Made by a program: the position numbers and the translations under genes. The notes under the pieces were generated by a model. The model saw only the letters and a list, made by a program, of their open reading frames with translations, made no database searches and had not been told where the DNA came from. A stretch of DNA of 64,000 nt from Adiantum capillus-veneris (taxonomy: Eukaryota > Streptophyta > Polypodiopsida > Polypodiales > Pteridaceae): the NCBI GenBank assembly GCA_014529385.2, contig CM043955.1, forward strand, positions 137,537,608-137,601,607, read 5' to 3'. This document shows positions 43,477 to 54,493 of this stretch, in pieces. Position 1 is the stretch's first letter. The number at the start of each line of letters is the position of its first letter.

Positions 43477-43703
43477 TGTTGGAATTAGGGTTGCAGAGAA
43501 ACGCACACATCTTGGAGAAGACGAAGGAAGCTCAAGGCACACAATAGAGAGTGTGTTACTTAGTGTGCAATGGAATGATAGATAGCCCTAGAGTGATGGG
43601 CGTATATACAATGCTCGGGGGGAAAAACCTCCTAAAGAGGGAAAAAATGCCCCAACGGTCCTAGTGCGTTCACACACATCACTACCACATGTATATGGTA
43701 ACA
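43477..43703 (-). repeat. Copia 3' LTR (227 bp)
   Basis: This is the same sequence as 54,262-54,488 with scattered changes. The PPT AGGGGGGATT is adjacent (minus strand, 43,703-43,712). Confidence 0.95.
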
Positions 43704-43778
43704 AATCCCCCCTGAAGCGATGCGATGAGCGAGAACTGGCACATGAGTAAAGGGAAGTGCCATGCCCTGAGGACATGA

Positions 43779-45134
43779 TCAGTCCACAAAGGGGAGTAAG
43801 CCCAAAGCCTTGCGGAAAGCTTCAAGCTTCTCACAAGACAATGCCTTTGTGAAAAAATATGCAAGGTTGTCATGTGTTGGCACATAAGCCAAGTTGATCT
43901 CTCCTGCTGAGAGCCTCTCCCTGACATAGTGGTAATGCATCTCAATGTGCTTTGTGCGAGCATGAAAAATTGGGTTCCTCGCAACTGCCAATGCGCTCTG
44001 ATTGTCAGTGTAGATAGTGTTGGCAGTGTCCTGTCCAACACCCAAATCAACCATAAGGCATCTGAGCCATACACACTCAACCGTAGCTGTGAAGACTGCC
44101 CTGTACTCAGCCTCACAGCTCGAAGTGGCCACAGTAGGTTGCTTCTTGCTCAACCATGATATACATGAACTGCCAAGCATGAAACAAAAACCACTTGTGG
44201 ACACTCGCGTGTCAAAACAACTAGCCTGATCTGAGTCCGAAAAAGCATGTAAATCTGGCGGCAATGATCCCCCCTTGGGATAAAACAAGCCAAGATGTAA
44301 AGTGCCACTAAGGTAGCGGAAAATCCTCTTGATAGCCTGCCAATGCTTAGTCCCTGGGCTATGCATAAATCTGCTGACCTGTGAGACTGCAAACTGAATG
44401 TCCGGCCTCGTGTTACATACATAAATGAGGCAGCCAACAATAGTTTGGTAAAGAGTGACATCAGCAGGATCGCCAGCATCATGCAGACTCAATTTCAAAC
44501 GTGTTTCCATGGGAGTGGCAATAGGTTTGCAATCCTCAAGTCCAAACTTACATAGCAATGTGTCTATGTAACTTTTCTGACACAAGGAAATACCACCATC
44601 ACACTGCTTAAACTGTATGCCCAAGTAATGATGCAACAACCCCAAATCTTTCATTTTGAAAGTAGCATTCAAATCAGCCTTAAATTCAGCAATATGTCTC
44701 TCATTTGGTTCAGTGATCAGCAAATCATCTACATAAAGAACCACAATGAGAAGTATATCACCCTCACGCTTTACATACAATGTGTTTTTTGTTGGACTGT
44801 TACAAAAACCTTGCTTGGCCAAATGAGTGTCAGCTTTCTCATACTAAGCACGAGAAGATTGCTTCAAGCCATACAAAGCCTTCTTACATGTGCACACTTT
44901 GTCCTCTTGTCCTTTTATGACAAAACCGCGAGGCTGCATTACATAAACTTCCTCAAATATGTTACCATTCAAGCAAGCAGTAACAATGTCAGATTGATGT
45001 ACATCCCAACCAAAATGAATTGCCAATGCACATAGAAAATGCACAGTAGTCATACGACAAGTGGAAGCAAAGGTCTCTTCATAATCTATGCCTTATGGCT
45101 GTGCATAACCCTTTGCAACAAGTCGAGCCTTATG
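43779..45134 (-). pseudogene. Copia reverse transcriptase (most) and RNase H
   Basis: Beginning right after G3, HKARLVAKGYAQ leads to MTTVHFLCALAIHFGWDVHQSDIVTACLNG (catalytic Asp, normally DVKTAFLNG). YVMQPRGFV, CKKALYGLKQSSRA and LLIVVLYVDDLLIT (catalytic DD) follow, then RNase H (HAFSDSDQASC; SSCEAEYRA; TDNQSALAVARNPIFHARTKHIEMHYHYVRE). A stop at about 44,845 divides two frames. The enzyme would copy element RNA in Copia particles. Confidence 0.92.
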
Positions 45135-45139
45135 GCGAT

Positions 45140-45394
45140 TGTGCGTGTATGTTGCACGTGTCAATGCAAGGAACTTGCCGGTACACTGTGTGAGAGCCAC
45201 AAATGGCTCCAAGCACACAACAAGCCTAAACTAGTAAGCTCAAAGATGGCGATGGTGTGTCACTCACCACTCTATGCTTGGTGTCGTGAAGGATTCCTCG
45301 CCGCGAAGAAGAGGGAGATGCCACTACGCCACGCTCAACCACCTCGCCACCGTCGTGTCGCCGCAATGCTCGATCGCACACTCTCTCTCCTCAT
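45140..45394 (-). repeat. G3 3' LTR remnant (255 bp)
   Basis: It matches 50,372-50,620 and breaks off inside a CTCTCTC run, where protease sequence begins directly. The deletion therefore joined LTR and protease at a CT-rich microhomology. Confidence 0.9.
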
Positions 45395-45720
45395 GAAAGG
45401 TCATCCTAAGATCATCTCCGATGCCATAGTGTGTTTGGAGAAATCCATAACAATAAAGGTAATCCTTATTTTATGTCCAAAGACCTTGATCTTGAGATCT
45501 TCTAGCATCCTTATAGGTTTAACAATAGACCTATTACCCATCTTTACTACTATGGTTGTGGTCGCACGGTGAGGTCTTCCCATAGTTTCCCAGCAATTTT
45601 TAGTCACAATGCTAACCCCAGCACCACCATCAAGGATTCCCTTCACAGTTAATCCCTTAGTAGTGATTGGTATGGTCGCATTGGATTCATCACCCTCCAA
45701 GTATTGTCCCAACTTGTTAA
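45395..45720 (-). pseudogene. G3 aspartic protease
   Basis: GILDGGAGVSIVTKNCWETMG carries the catalytic motif (usually L-[DV]-x-G-A-x-x-x-[LIV]), followed by RMLEDLKIKVFGHKI. It ends at the deletion junction before any RT. Confidence 0.82.
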
Positions 45721-45862
45721 CAGGTATTTCTATAACAAGGTTCTCATCTTGTGGATCTTAAGTGTTCCTCGTCTATTGGCATCTCCCCAACTCCATCCAT
45801 TTGTGAAAGTTGTGGTAGCCCAAACTTTAGTTCACCATTGAGGAAGGCTCGAAGAGCTAAGA

Positions 45863-46747
45863 CTAGCTCAGGGTCTTTATATAGTTTGGACATGATGGTG
45901 CTCTAACTTTTGAAGACATGAAATCCATCAATTTGGCAATGTTTAACGGCACCTTTTGGACCTCAGTCCCTTGACGTTGAGAAGATGGTATCTCCATTTC
46001 TTCGATAGGATCAGGTAGTCCCTCTGTAAACATTCTTTCCATCAAGAAGTGAGTACACCCACTTTCTCGTGACTTTAAGTCACTTTCTTCTTGGATGACA
46101 CTAGGTATGGCTAAGGGTCTATGGACTTGGTGAGGTTGTTGTTGCGTAGGGAACATTGTGTCTGTAATCTGGATCTGCCTAGGTGTTGGTTCTAGATCCC
46201 TTTGGGTATCTTCTACCAAACTCCTTAATTGCTTGACTCGCTCGATCTCCTCTGTAGGGTTTGGATATGTTCCTATCTTCTTCTTGGATCCTGGCCATTG
46301 TGGCTCATGAAGATCTTCCTTGTTGGTTTCTATCTTAGTGGTCATTTTGGTTTCCATGGTTTCACCTGAATCAGAATCCTCTTCAGCGTCGTTCATATGT
46401 ACGGGTTTGTCACTAGTCCCTATTTTGGTCTTTGAACTAGGGTCTGACTTCGCTGCTTTTTGCGATCTCTTCCTTCGTGTTTTCTTCTTTTTCTGAGATT
46501 GGGCAATTGATGCCGTGTCTCTTTTCTCAAGAATATAATTTTGTTTTTGGAGCATCAATCGTGTGAGTTCATTTACTGGTACCACATGCGTACTTTGTGA
46601 TGGCTCCTCGGTAACTTCAATCAAGTTTAATGGCGTGATCTTCGGTGCATTTGGATTATTTGGACATTGGGCAATCAAATGATCTATGCCACATCGATTA
46701 CACATGAGTATTGGCATTGTAGACGTGCTCGCTTGATTGGTTTGCAT
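45863..46747 (-). pseudogene. G3 gag C-terminal region
   Basis: It contains a CCHC knuckle (CNRCGIDHLIAQC), a Lys/Arg-rich stretch (KKKKTRRKRSQKAAK) and acidic/polar sequence. The layout is shared with the gag remnant at 222-1,900. Another knuckle (CYECGGPHRVAEC) lies upstream near 46,800 in a neighbouring frame. Confidence 0.78.
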
Positions 46748-46903
46748 TAGTGTTGTGTTCTTCTGTAGCCTAATAGGACACTCGGCTACACGATGTGGAC
46801 CTCCACACTCATAGCATTGAAGAGGTGGTCTCTTAGTAGTGTAATTGATATTTTGGCCTCTTCCCGCAAGAGCAGTTACTTGATATACAGGTTTGACTTG
46901 TCC

Positions 46904-48688
46904 TCAATAGTCCTCCATGTAGTATTGTGGACTTTCTTCAAGCACATTCATCCCATAGGCAATATTAGGGTCCATATCTTCCTCATAGCCTTCCAAACAA
47001 GCAATAGATGACTCACAACCAATTTGATTCACAAAAATGATTCTCGGATATGGTGGTTGCGGTCCTAGCACTGGAGGTGGTAAGGGTGTTGTTTGAACAA
47101 CATTTTGGGCCCTAGGGACCATGTGTTGCGATGTTTGTTCAAGAGGTGGCGCCGGCAACAATGCAAGCACTCGAGGTGTGTCTGTCCATGCTAAGGTTGG
47201 TCTATTGGCCATCACGCACTTAAATACTATGCAATCCTTAGCTTGATGACCATACCTCCCACAGGCATTGCAGTTCCCATTGAATTTTACTCTAAAAGTA
47301 GGGCATTCACTGGTACTATGCGGTCCATAGCATACTAAGCACCATTGTTGCTCCCTTCTTGGATACATATGATTGTTTTGCGGAGCACGATTGTCTCTAA
47401 GACTCTCTTGAATAGCCTTGGTGAGATCTGCTAAAGCCATCTCAGATATCTTTGGCTCCTTAGCAATAGGCTTTAGGGTCATTGACTGATGCCCTGATGC
47501 TTGCGAGCTAATAGATTTAGGCTCAACAGACACTCTTTCTCCTTGAATCATTAAATTATCCTCCAATTGGATCGCATTGGTGGTAACTGCTTCCCAAGTG
47601 GTGATACCTCTAATGACTAAGCCATTGTAGATATCCTCATGTCGTAATCCCTTAATGAATCTATCAAGCAATTGATTATTATTGAAGCGCTGATTTGGAT
47701 TACAACGAGAACTCAAATGCTTCAAGCGACTAATAAAGTCTCTCACCGACTCTCCTTCCTCTCGTTGGGCTTTCTGGAGCTGAGAGGCTACACCCCAAAG
47801 CACTCCCTCTCGTATGTATTCTTTCAAGAATAGTCTCCTAAGAGTAGGGTAAATCGTTTTTTCTTCCACCCTTAGGGTTCTATACCAATCCCCTGCCTTT
47901 CCACTTAAGGTTAGGCTTAACGCATTACTCTTATGCAGGTCATTGTGTTCTCCTAGAGAATCGCATATTTGTTCAAACACTTTGATATGCTTTCTCACAT
48001 CCCCGTCTCCAGTACATTTTTGTGTGATCTTGGCTATTTGTATTGCCTTACTTCTAGGCTCTCTATCAGGCGTGTTACATATACTCTCAGCAATAGATCG
48101 ACTAATAGCTTGAGCAAATGTTGCCAAGTCACCTAAGTGAGCAGGCACCGTGGGTGGAGGTGCTCCAGAGACTACATGTGGAGTAGGTATTGGCATCGAG
48201 CTTGGCGCATAGGAAGCCCTTGGGTTCCACATTGGGTACGATGTTGTGCCATGTGGTGGTCCATAGTTCATATGTGTGGCCCTAGGCATAGCAGATGTCA
48301 GATGTGACATGCTAATGCTAGCTGGTGTGGTCCCATGGAAATAAGAACTTGGGTGTTGTGGTTGTGGAGCATAGGTTGTTGAAACAATGGGAGGGTTAGG
48401 GACTACATGAGTGCGATGACCCATAGGTGCATACGATTGGTACACACTTGTAGGTACTGTTGCAGGCATTGAGATACCATGTAGTGGTGCTTTACTAACA
48501 AATGAGGTCCATGGCATGTTTCTCGACATGCCCATCATTGGGGTAGACATGGTAGCCGTGGGGTCATCAAGGGAAAGATGACCTAGACTTGGAAAGGTAA
48601 ATCTATCACTTGTGGGCTCATATTGCATTGAGACCCTTGGAGAAACAACATATGGAGGATCCATCGGACTTACCGAGGGAGTCTCCAT
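46904..48688 (-). CDS. G3 gag, capsid and two zinc knuckles
   Basis: This is a 594-codon open frame. A Pro/Met-rich N-terminal third (METPSVSPMDPPYVV...) precedes a capsid of the Retrotrans_gag type (VRKHIKVFEQICDSLGEHNDLHK; LSGKAGDWYRTL; LRRLFLKEYIREGVLWGVASQLQKAQREEGESVRDFISRLKHLSSRC). Two knuckles follow: CLVCYGPHSTSEC and CNACGRYGHQAKDC. It is the longest intact frame of the element; it ends in a stop before the next gag segment. Confidence 0.85.
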   Translation of the reverse strand: METPSVSPMDPPYVVSPRVSMQYEPTSDRFTFPSLGHLSLDDPTATMSTPMMGMSRNMPWTSFVSKAPLHGISMPATVPTSVYQSYAPMGHRTHVVPNPPIVSTTYAPQPQHPSSYFHGTTPASISMSHLTSAMPRATHMNYGPPHGTTSYPMWNPRASYAPSSMPIPTPHVVSGAPPPTVPAHLGDLATFAQAISRSIAESICNTPDREPRSKAIQIAKITQKCTGDGDVRKHIKVFEQICDSLGEHNDLHKSNALSLTLSGKAGDWYRTLRVEEKTIYPTLRRLFLKEYIREGVLWGVASQLQKAQREEGESVRDFISRLKHLSSRCNPNQRFNNNQLLDRFIKGLRHEDIYNGLVIRGITTWEAVTTNAIQLEDNLMIQGERVSVEPKSISSQASGHQSMTLKPIAKEPKISEMALADLTKAIQESLRDNRAPQNNHMYPRREQQWCLVCYGPHSTSECPTFRVKFNGNCNACGRYGHQAKDCIVFKCVMANRPTLAWTDTPRVLALLPAPPLEQTSQHMVPRAQNVVQTTPLPPPVLGPQPPYPRIIFVNQIGCESSIACLEGYEEDMDPNIAYGMNVLEESPQYYMEDY

Positions 48689-48852
48689 ATGCGATAAGTT
48701 CGGTTGTTTAGCCTTCCTGTATCCAAGAATCTCATGAGACCCGTTGAAGGCATGTTGATTCCCTTGTTCTGTCTCTCTAACTCAATCACCCTATGGATGA
48801 CCTCACAAACTCTTTGTTGTTGATTGTCCACACTAGTAGCACCCATTGTGGA

Positions 48853-49679
48853 TTATAGGACATCTAACCAACCCACGTGATAGGTGTGACCTGTGTATAA
48901 GTCGGTCAGAGTTTCCATTTGTAGTTCGTACTCCCAGTTCTCATGTAAGAACGCTCCATCTAGGATTAAGGTGCTAGGGGTGTCCTTTGAGCTAGATGCA
49001 ATGTTGCTTTCTAGGGGTTGGCCCTTAGCGGTTGCTAAGTCAGGAGCACTCGATTGCTCTCCTAGCAAGGATATTGAAATAGGGGCTTTTGCTTTCAACG
49101 CTCTTCGTTGCTCCGCCTTGCGTAAGCTCTCAATTTACTTTTCCCTCGTTGCAAGGATATACCACTCAACCTCTTGTACTTCGGCAAGGCTTCTACCATC
49201 GGGTAATATGATCTCGGAGGAAAATAACTCTGGAGGTCAGGAGGTGCAGTGAATGAAGTATTCATGTGCACATTCTCTAAGGACATAGGCTCTACGTTGG
49301 TCATGAATGGAGAATTTACTTCCCCACCCCCCTCATTTACATCATTAGCTCCATGTTCGGAGCGAGTGGCTCTACTAAAGGTTTCCTTCAAGCGGCTAAG
49401 CACGCTCAGCCCGGACCGTGGACCCATGGCATGCATGTATTGGTTTGAGCTATCGGGATTAGGCATTGGGAAACCCTCCATGACGTCGTAGTCAGAGAAA
49501 GAGTCACTAGCCGCTATGTTCGGGTCTTGGTTTGTACTACCTTGGGTCCTCGCTGAGGGCCCGGAACCTAAGGTAGGTGGATAATGAGAACTCGCGTAAG
49601 TCAAAATTCTCTCTAGTTGCTCCGTCTCTAGCACATGACCAGAGCACAGGTGCATGTATTTTTGACAACCTACAAGCAT
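48853..49679 (-). pseudogene. G3 N-terminal gag-leader frame
   Basis: Two overlapping frames (49,679-49,095 and 49,098-48,853) encode a Ser/Pro/Gly-rich, weakly structured segment with no recognised domain. They overlap by four bases at the 49,095-49,098 stop/start, so they were either one frame broken by a shift or two consecutive cistrons. They lie between the PBS and the capsid frame. Confidence 0.5.
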
Positions 49680-50371
49680 CGGCGATTAACTTCGAAGGTT
49701 AACCGCTTACTTTTGTCCGTTTTCACTCGTTTTTTAAATGTTTTTTAATGATTGGTTTTTTATTAAAGTATGTGATAGCTCGAAACGAGCGTATCACTCA
49801 GAGGGTCGTGGTGTGCTTTATAGCACAACGTTCGGTCACCTGAAGCTACGTTGGTCCTCAAAAAAGTCGATTTTTAGCTACGTTTGAAGCTAAAATACGT
49901 AAATTTAAAGGGCGACTGAGGCCAGAGCCTGAGCGTGAGCTTGAGCTTGGGTCTAGGGTTGGGTCTGAGAGATATTCCCGATCCCGATCCTACCTTTAAA
50001 TTTTTTTTTGGGATAAGATCGCCGCGGCCTGCGCGCTAGCACACGCACACTCTACCTACCTACTTACAACTAATACACCTACTGTTACACACTAACACAC
50101 TTCATTAGCTCTCACAGATCTACTTCCTACTTACTGTACTTTAGATAACACAGAACTAACAACCTTAATACTAATACCTTACACAGAGAAAACACAGTAA
50201 CCTTTCAAAACTTCATTAACAAGGAAATACACAGTAGCAACACAAAATCCTTTTTCTCAACACACACACCTTCCTTTCCTACCTTTCCTACAATTGAAAT
50301 TGCACCAAAAAAGAAGCACAGAGTGCCATTCAAGCTTAGTGTATGGCATTCCCCGGAAACGGTGCCAAAAA
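49680..50371 (-). other. G3 untranslated leader with PBS-like site
   Basis: There is no convincing gene. It includes a (C/T)(A/C)-rich stretch near 50,040-50,270. The PBS-like site lies at 50,351-50,368, a few bases from the LTR edge at 50,372. Confidence 0.65.
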
Positions 50372-50612
50372 TGTACGCGTATGTTGCACGTGTCAATGCA
50401 AGGAACTTGCCGATACACTGTGTGTGAGCCACAAATGGCTCCAAGCACACAACAAGCCTAAACTAGTAAAAGCTCAAAGATGGCGATGGTGTGTCACTCA
50501 CCGCTCTACGCTTGCTGTCGTGGAGGATTCCTCGCCGTGAAGAAGAGGGAGATGCCGCTACGCCGCGCTCAACCGCCTCGCCGCCGTCGTGCCACCGCAA
50601 TGCTCGATCGCA

Positions 50613-50646
<34 letters not shown>

Positions 50647-50954
50647 TACACACACACAAGGAGATGAAGAAGAAGAAGATGGAGATGGAGCAAGAGTACT
50701 CTTCAATTGCACAAATGAGAGAATGAGTGAATTTTAGGTTTAGTTGACTTTATATGAGCTCGCCCCATTCACACTTGGGCACCTATGCTTAGCCAACTAA
50801 TCCCTTGAATGTTCCAGTTAGAGTGCACCTCTCATCAGCGATCACTCTTACCCTTTTCCTATTGGACCGACAAGCCCGGTACCTAACTCTACCAAATAAA
50901 TAATATAGCGTCCGTTGTAGGTGATAGGATGTCCGTGAGCCGTGAGGGTTAACA
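50372..50954 (-). repeat. G3 5' LTR (583 bp) with (CT)n(CA)n
   Basis: It starts TGTACGCGTATG and ends TTAACA. It holds (CT)9 at 50,613-50,630 and (CA)n at 50,631-50,658, followed by a GAAGAAGAAGATGGAGATGG run. Confidence 0.88.
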
Positions 50955-50959
50955 GCAAT

Positions 50960-51278
50960 CGATCTCACCATCCGGCTTGCATTTCAACTTGTAAAACCAC
51001 TTCGTACCAATGGCCTTTTTGCCACGAGGCAAATCACATAAAGTCCATGTGTCATTTTCTATAAGTGCATCATATTCTGATTGCATGGCATCCATCCAAT
51101 TTTTTGAATTTTGTGCTTCATCAAAAGACAGAGGCTCCTCAACATCATGTAAGCTATACACATCCAAATCATAACAATCTGATGCATAAGATGCATGGCG
51201 AGAGCCTGAACGAGTACCACTCGACAAAGGTGCTTCCAATTTACTGTCACGCAAAGTGTGCACCAGCCATTTTGGCAT
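50960..51278 (-). pseudogene. Copia RT, N-terminal part (left of G3 in reading direction)
   Basis: EPLSFDEAQNSKNWMDAMQSEYDALIENDTWTLCDLPRGKKAIGTKWFYKLK is the canonical Copia RT start. The frame reads KPDGEID and is then severed by G3; it resumes at HKARLVAKG near 45,134. Confidence 0.93.
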
Positions 51279-52708
51279 ACCTCTAGCCTACTCATTTTCA
51301 GCCCTTTCCTCATCAAGTACATCATGTACATCTGCATCAGTAATAGGCTGATCTATAACATTTTCAGAAACCCCTATAGGCTGTACATTTGCCTCATTGG
51401 AATTTACATTTGTATTTCCACCACTGAAACGAGGCAACAAAGTGTCATAAATGTCTTGTGAGCTTACATTAGTGTCTCTAGTACATGACAGCAAGGGCTG
51501 AAAAGAAACTTCCACAAACACTACATCTCGTGAGGTTACATTAGTGTCTCTAGTACATGACAGCAAGGGCTGAACAAAATCTTCCACAAACACTACATCC
51601 CGTGAAACCAAAATACGTTTTGTTTGCGGATGATACGACCTGTAACCTTTGCTTTCAACACTATAATCAACAAAAATACGTTTGACAGCCTTATCATCTA
51701 ATTTTTTGCGCTGTGTTTGTGGCACCAAAGCATATGACAAACAACCAAAAACACGCATGTGCTCAATAGAAGGCTTTCTATCATGCCATGCTTCATATGG
51801 AGTAATAGGCTGCAAATCTTTGGTAGGACACCTGTTTAGTACATAAGTGGCACACATGATGGCCTCAAGCCAAAAAGAATGCGGCAAAGCTTGACTTTTG
51901 ACCATACATCATGCCATTTTTGTAAGCGACCTGTTTTTCCTCTCAGCAATACCATTTTGCTGAGGAATATAACGCATTGTACATTGGTGTTTTATCCCAC
52001 GACTAGCCAGAAGTGCATTGAATTCATGAGACATATACTCCCCCCTCGATCGGAACGGAGGGTGCCCATAATACATTTCGAGACATTTTCAGCCATAGCC
52101 AGAAATTGTTTGAAGCACATAAAAACTTCAGACTTCGCTTTAAGCGGAAATACCCATGCATGCCTGGAGTAATCATGAAACAATGAAAGTCACAAAGTAC
52201 AGGTAATTTCCCAAGGACGGAGTTTGCATGGGCCCACAAACATTACTATGCACAAGCTGCAACCTACATGTGGCCCGAACTGAACCATCCTTTGGAAACT
52301 TAGAACGTTGCATCTTACCCAAAATACAGCCTTCACAAACATGTTTCACAGGTCCTTCAAGAGGCTGCAAAGAAGCAACCATATCAGATTTCTGCAAACA
52401 TAGCAAACTGGCAAAATTCAGATGACCAAAAGGTGCATGCCAAAGTTTTGCATCTGAAATAGCCCTTGAATCTACAACAACATTTGCCAAAAAGTTTCCA
52501 CACTTGTCATACAAATTGAGCTTATACAGCCCACGGCACAAAAGGCCAGATGCAACAATTTCATCACCAAAACTGAGATCATGAACTCTACATCTGTCAT
52601 CCACAAATTTGACTACAAGTCCAAATCTAGCAAGTGTGGATATAGACAAAAGATTCTTCTTGATCCCAGGTACATAAAGTGCATCAACAAGTGTGAAAGA
52701 ACTGCCAT
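51279..52708 (-). pseudogene. Copia integrase (GAG-pre-integrase, core and C-terminal part)
   Basis: The zinc-binding segment appears as LWHAPFGHLNFASL..CEGCILGKM. Core pieces are DYSRHAWVFPLKAKSEVFMCFKQF, then LRSDRGG, then SFWLEAIMCATYVLNRCPTKDLQPITPYEAWHDRKPSIEHMRVFGCLSYALVP. A stretch near 51,490-51,590 is an internal near-duplication: RDVVFVEDFVQPLLSCTRDTNV and RDVVFVEVSFQPLLSCTRDTNV. Several stops and shifts are present. Confidence 0.9.
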
Positions 52709-53330
52709 TAGCAGTAGTAAGCACAATCTTTCCAACTCCTTGAACTGAATAAGAGGCATTGTTGGCACAAGTGACAGAATTCCCATGGAGGGACAGACTC
52801 GAGAGAGGTGAACAATTCACGATGTGAGGTAATGTGCTTTGTAGCACTACTATCAAAATACCACACATGTGAATCTCTAGCAACTGACAAGCATGCATCA
52901 TGAACAGCAGGATTGTCAGCGCACTCTGCGCTAAAAGCCCATTCTGCATCAACATCAGCATTACAGTCTCCTTTTACAGAAGACTCAACAATGGCTGCAT
53001 TTGTAATGGAACCCGCATTTTCAGTGGAACCACCCTCTTTCTTCTTAGCCTCTTTGGGCTTCAACTTAGGACAATGCTTGATCAAGTGATCATTAGCTTT
53101 ACAACAATGGCAACCCATTTCCTTTTTGCCCTTATCACTAGAATTGCCAGACAAAGTGCTGCCAGCAGAAGCATTAGGAACAGAAGTTTTGCCACTCGCA
53201 GCAGAACCATAAGAAGTGGATGCATTGCCGTTACCACCCTTTCTTTGAGAAGCAATAAAATCCTGTTCAACTGCACGCTGGCTAGTCATGTTTTTTCTCG
53301 AAAGTGACTCTTGCAATTGGAATGTGTATA
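52709..53330 (-). pseudogene. Copia gag C-terminus (zinc knuckle) and protease
   Basis: The CCHC knuckle is CHCCKANDHLIKHC (near 53,110). The protease site reads WYFDSSATKHITSHRELF, where the usual D-S-G-A is D-S-S-A, a probable loss of the active-site Gly. The frame shifts near 52,790 into NNASYSVQGVGKIVLTTANGSSFTLVDALYVPGIKKNLLSIS. Confidence 0.88.
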
Positions 53331-53335
53331 ATGCA

Positions 53336-53934
53336 TCAAACTTGAGTCATAAGTCTCCAAGCACTAGCAAAAGTCTGGTAAGAATCTAGTAAGGCATCAA
53401 GAACAGTCTGCACAAGGGAACTGCCTGAAATGACTTCACTTGCAGAAATAAGTTGCTCATTGATATCCTTGACACTAGCAAGGAAAGTGTCTGTATCATC
53501 TTCCTCATGCATAATCTTCGACTCCAGTTGTTTACGCAACAAAGCAATTTTAGCCTCATTGCGGCTTGCAGACCAGCCAAAATATCCCAAGCCTGTTTTG
53601 CAGATTTTGCTGAACGTATGTGAGGAACAATGGTGCGTTTCACAGACAACGCAATCAATGCATGAGCCTACGCAACCTTTACATCCCAACGAGCTCGTTC
53701 TGCAGTAGGAAAAACAACTCTAATAGCTGCAACCCTTGCAGCAAGACCTACAACATCCTCAACATTGCCTACATCCTGAGAACCAGTACGTACATCAATG
53801 CCCTGCACAATATTCCAGACGCCCTTTGACACAAGAACGTGTTGCATCATATAAGCCCACATAGGGTAATTGTCCCCATCCAACATGTCCTCAGCAACGA
53901 ACATCTTGAACACATCTGTGTTGTTGTCAGCCAT
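53336..53934 (-). pseudogene. Copia gag N-terminal part
   Basis: It starts MADNNTDVFKMFVAEDMLDGDNYPMWAYMMQHVLV, the typical Copia Gag (DUF4219/UBN2-like) opening. A TAG at 53,668 and a frameshift near 53,560 interrupt it before EAKIALLRKQLESKIMHEEDDTDTFLASVKDINEQLISA. Confidence 0.9.
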
Positions 53935-54261
53935 GGTAAATGCTGCACATGATGTGAAAACTGTCTAAAAATAGGAGAAACGGAGCGGGAACAACACATG
54001 CTATATAGCACAAATCGTAGAAGACTCTAAGACACCTGTTATGTAGAAAACGGCACTGACAGAAACTCTGCACAGAATGACAAAATAGTATGTGCGGCAC
54101 TGCCTGTAGTGGAAACGGAGCCCGAAATGAGCTTGAACCAAAAATCTGAGTAGACCTGCGAACGCTCACCAAACCTCACTGTAATCGGAGAAAGTGAGTA
54201 GGCATATGCTGGAGCAGCTGGCAACTAAGCCCGGGAGAATAGAACGTGCTCTGATACCACT

Positions 54262-54488
54262 TGTTGGAATTAGGGTTGCAGAGAAACGCACACAGCTTGG
54301 AGAAGACGAAGGAAGCTCAAGGCACACAATAGAGAGTGTGTTACTTAGTGTGCAATGGAAAGATAGATAGCCCTAGAGTGATGGGCATATATACAATGCT
54401 CGAGGGAAAAAACCTCCTAAAGAGGGAAAAAATGCCCCGATGGTCCTAATGTGTTCACACACATCACTACCACATGCATATGGTAACA
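54262..54488 (-). repeat. Copia 5' LTR (227 bp)
   Basis: On the minus strand the LTR end CCAACA is followed by the PBS TGGTATCAGAGC two bases on. TSD AATTT follows at the outer end. Confidence 0.95.
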
Positions 54489-54493
54489 AATTT

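Larger units (their letters stand above)
45140..50954 (-). mobile_element. Ty3-type element G3 (gag-protease only; pol and part of 3' LTR deleted)
   Basis: It is inserted in Copia RT with flanks GCGAT (45,135-45,139) and GCAAT (50,955-50,959), a TSD with one transition. The right LTR (5' in its own sense) is complete at 50,372-50,954, starting TGTACGCGTATG and ending TAACA. The left LTR is only ~255 bp. A PBS-like TGGCACCGTTTCCGGGGA (50,351-50,368, minus) resembles the tRNA-Asp type used by Athila/Tat-like Ty3 elements. Gag and protease remain; RT, RNase H, integrase and the U3 half of the 3' LTR are absent. Confidence 0.88.
43477..54488 (-). mobile_element. Copia element, LTRs intact, interrupted by Ty3 element G3; TSD AATTT
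   Basis: Two 227-bp LTRs (TGTTGGAATTAGG...GGTAACA) bound it, flanked by AATTT at 43,472-43,476 and 54,489-54,493. On the minus strand the PBS TGGTATCAGAGC (54,248-54,259) lies next to the 5' LTR, and a G6 PPT (43,705-43,712) next to the 3' LTR. Gene order gag, protease, integrase, RT, RNase H is the Copia order. The LTRs differ at roughly a dozen positions by eye (about 5%), and many frameshifts mark it as old. G3 is inserted in the RT region. Confidence 0.95.
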
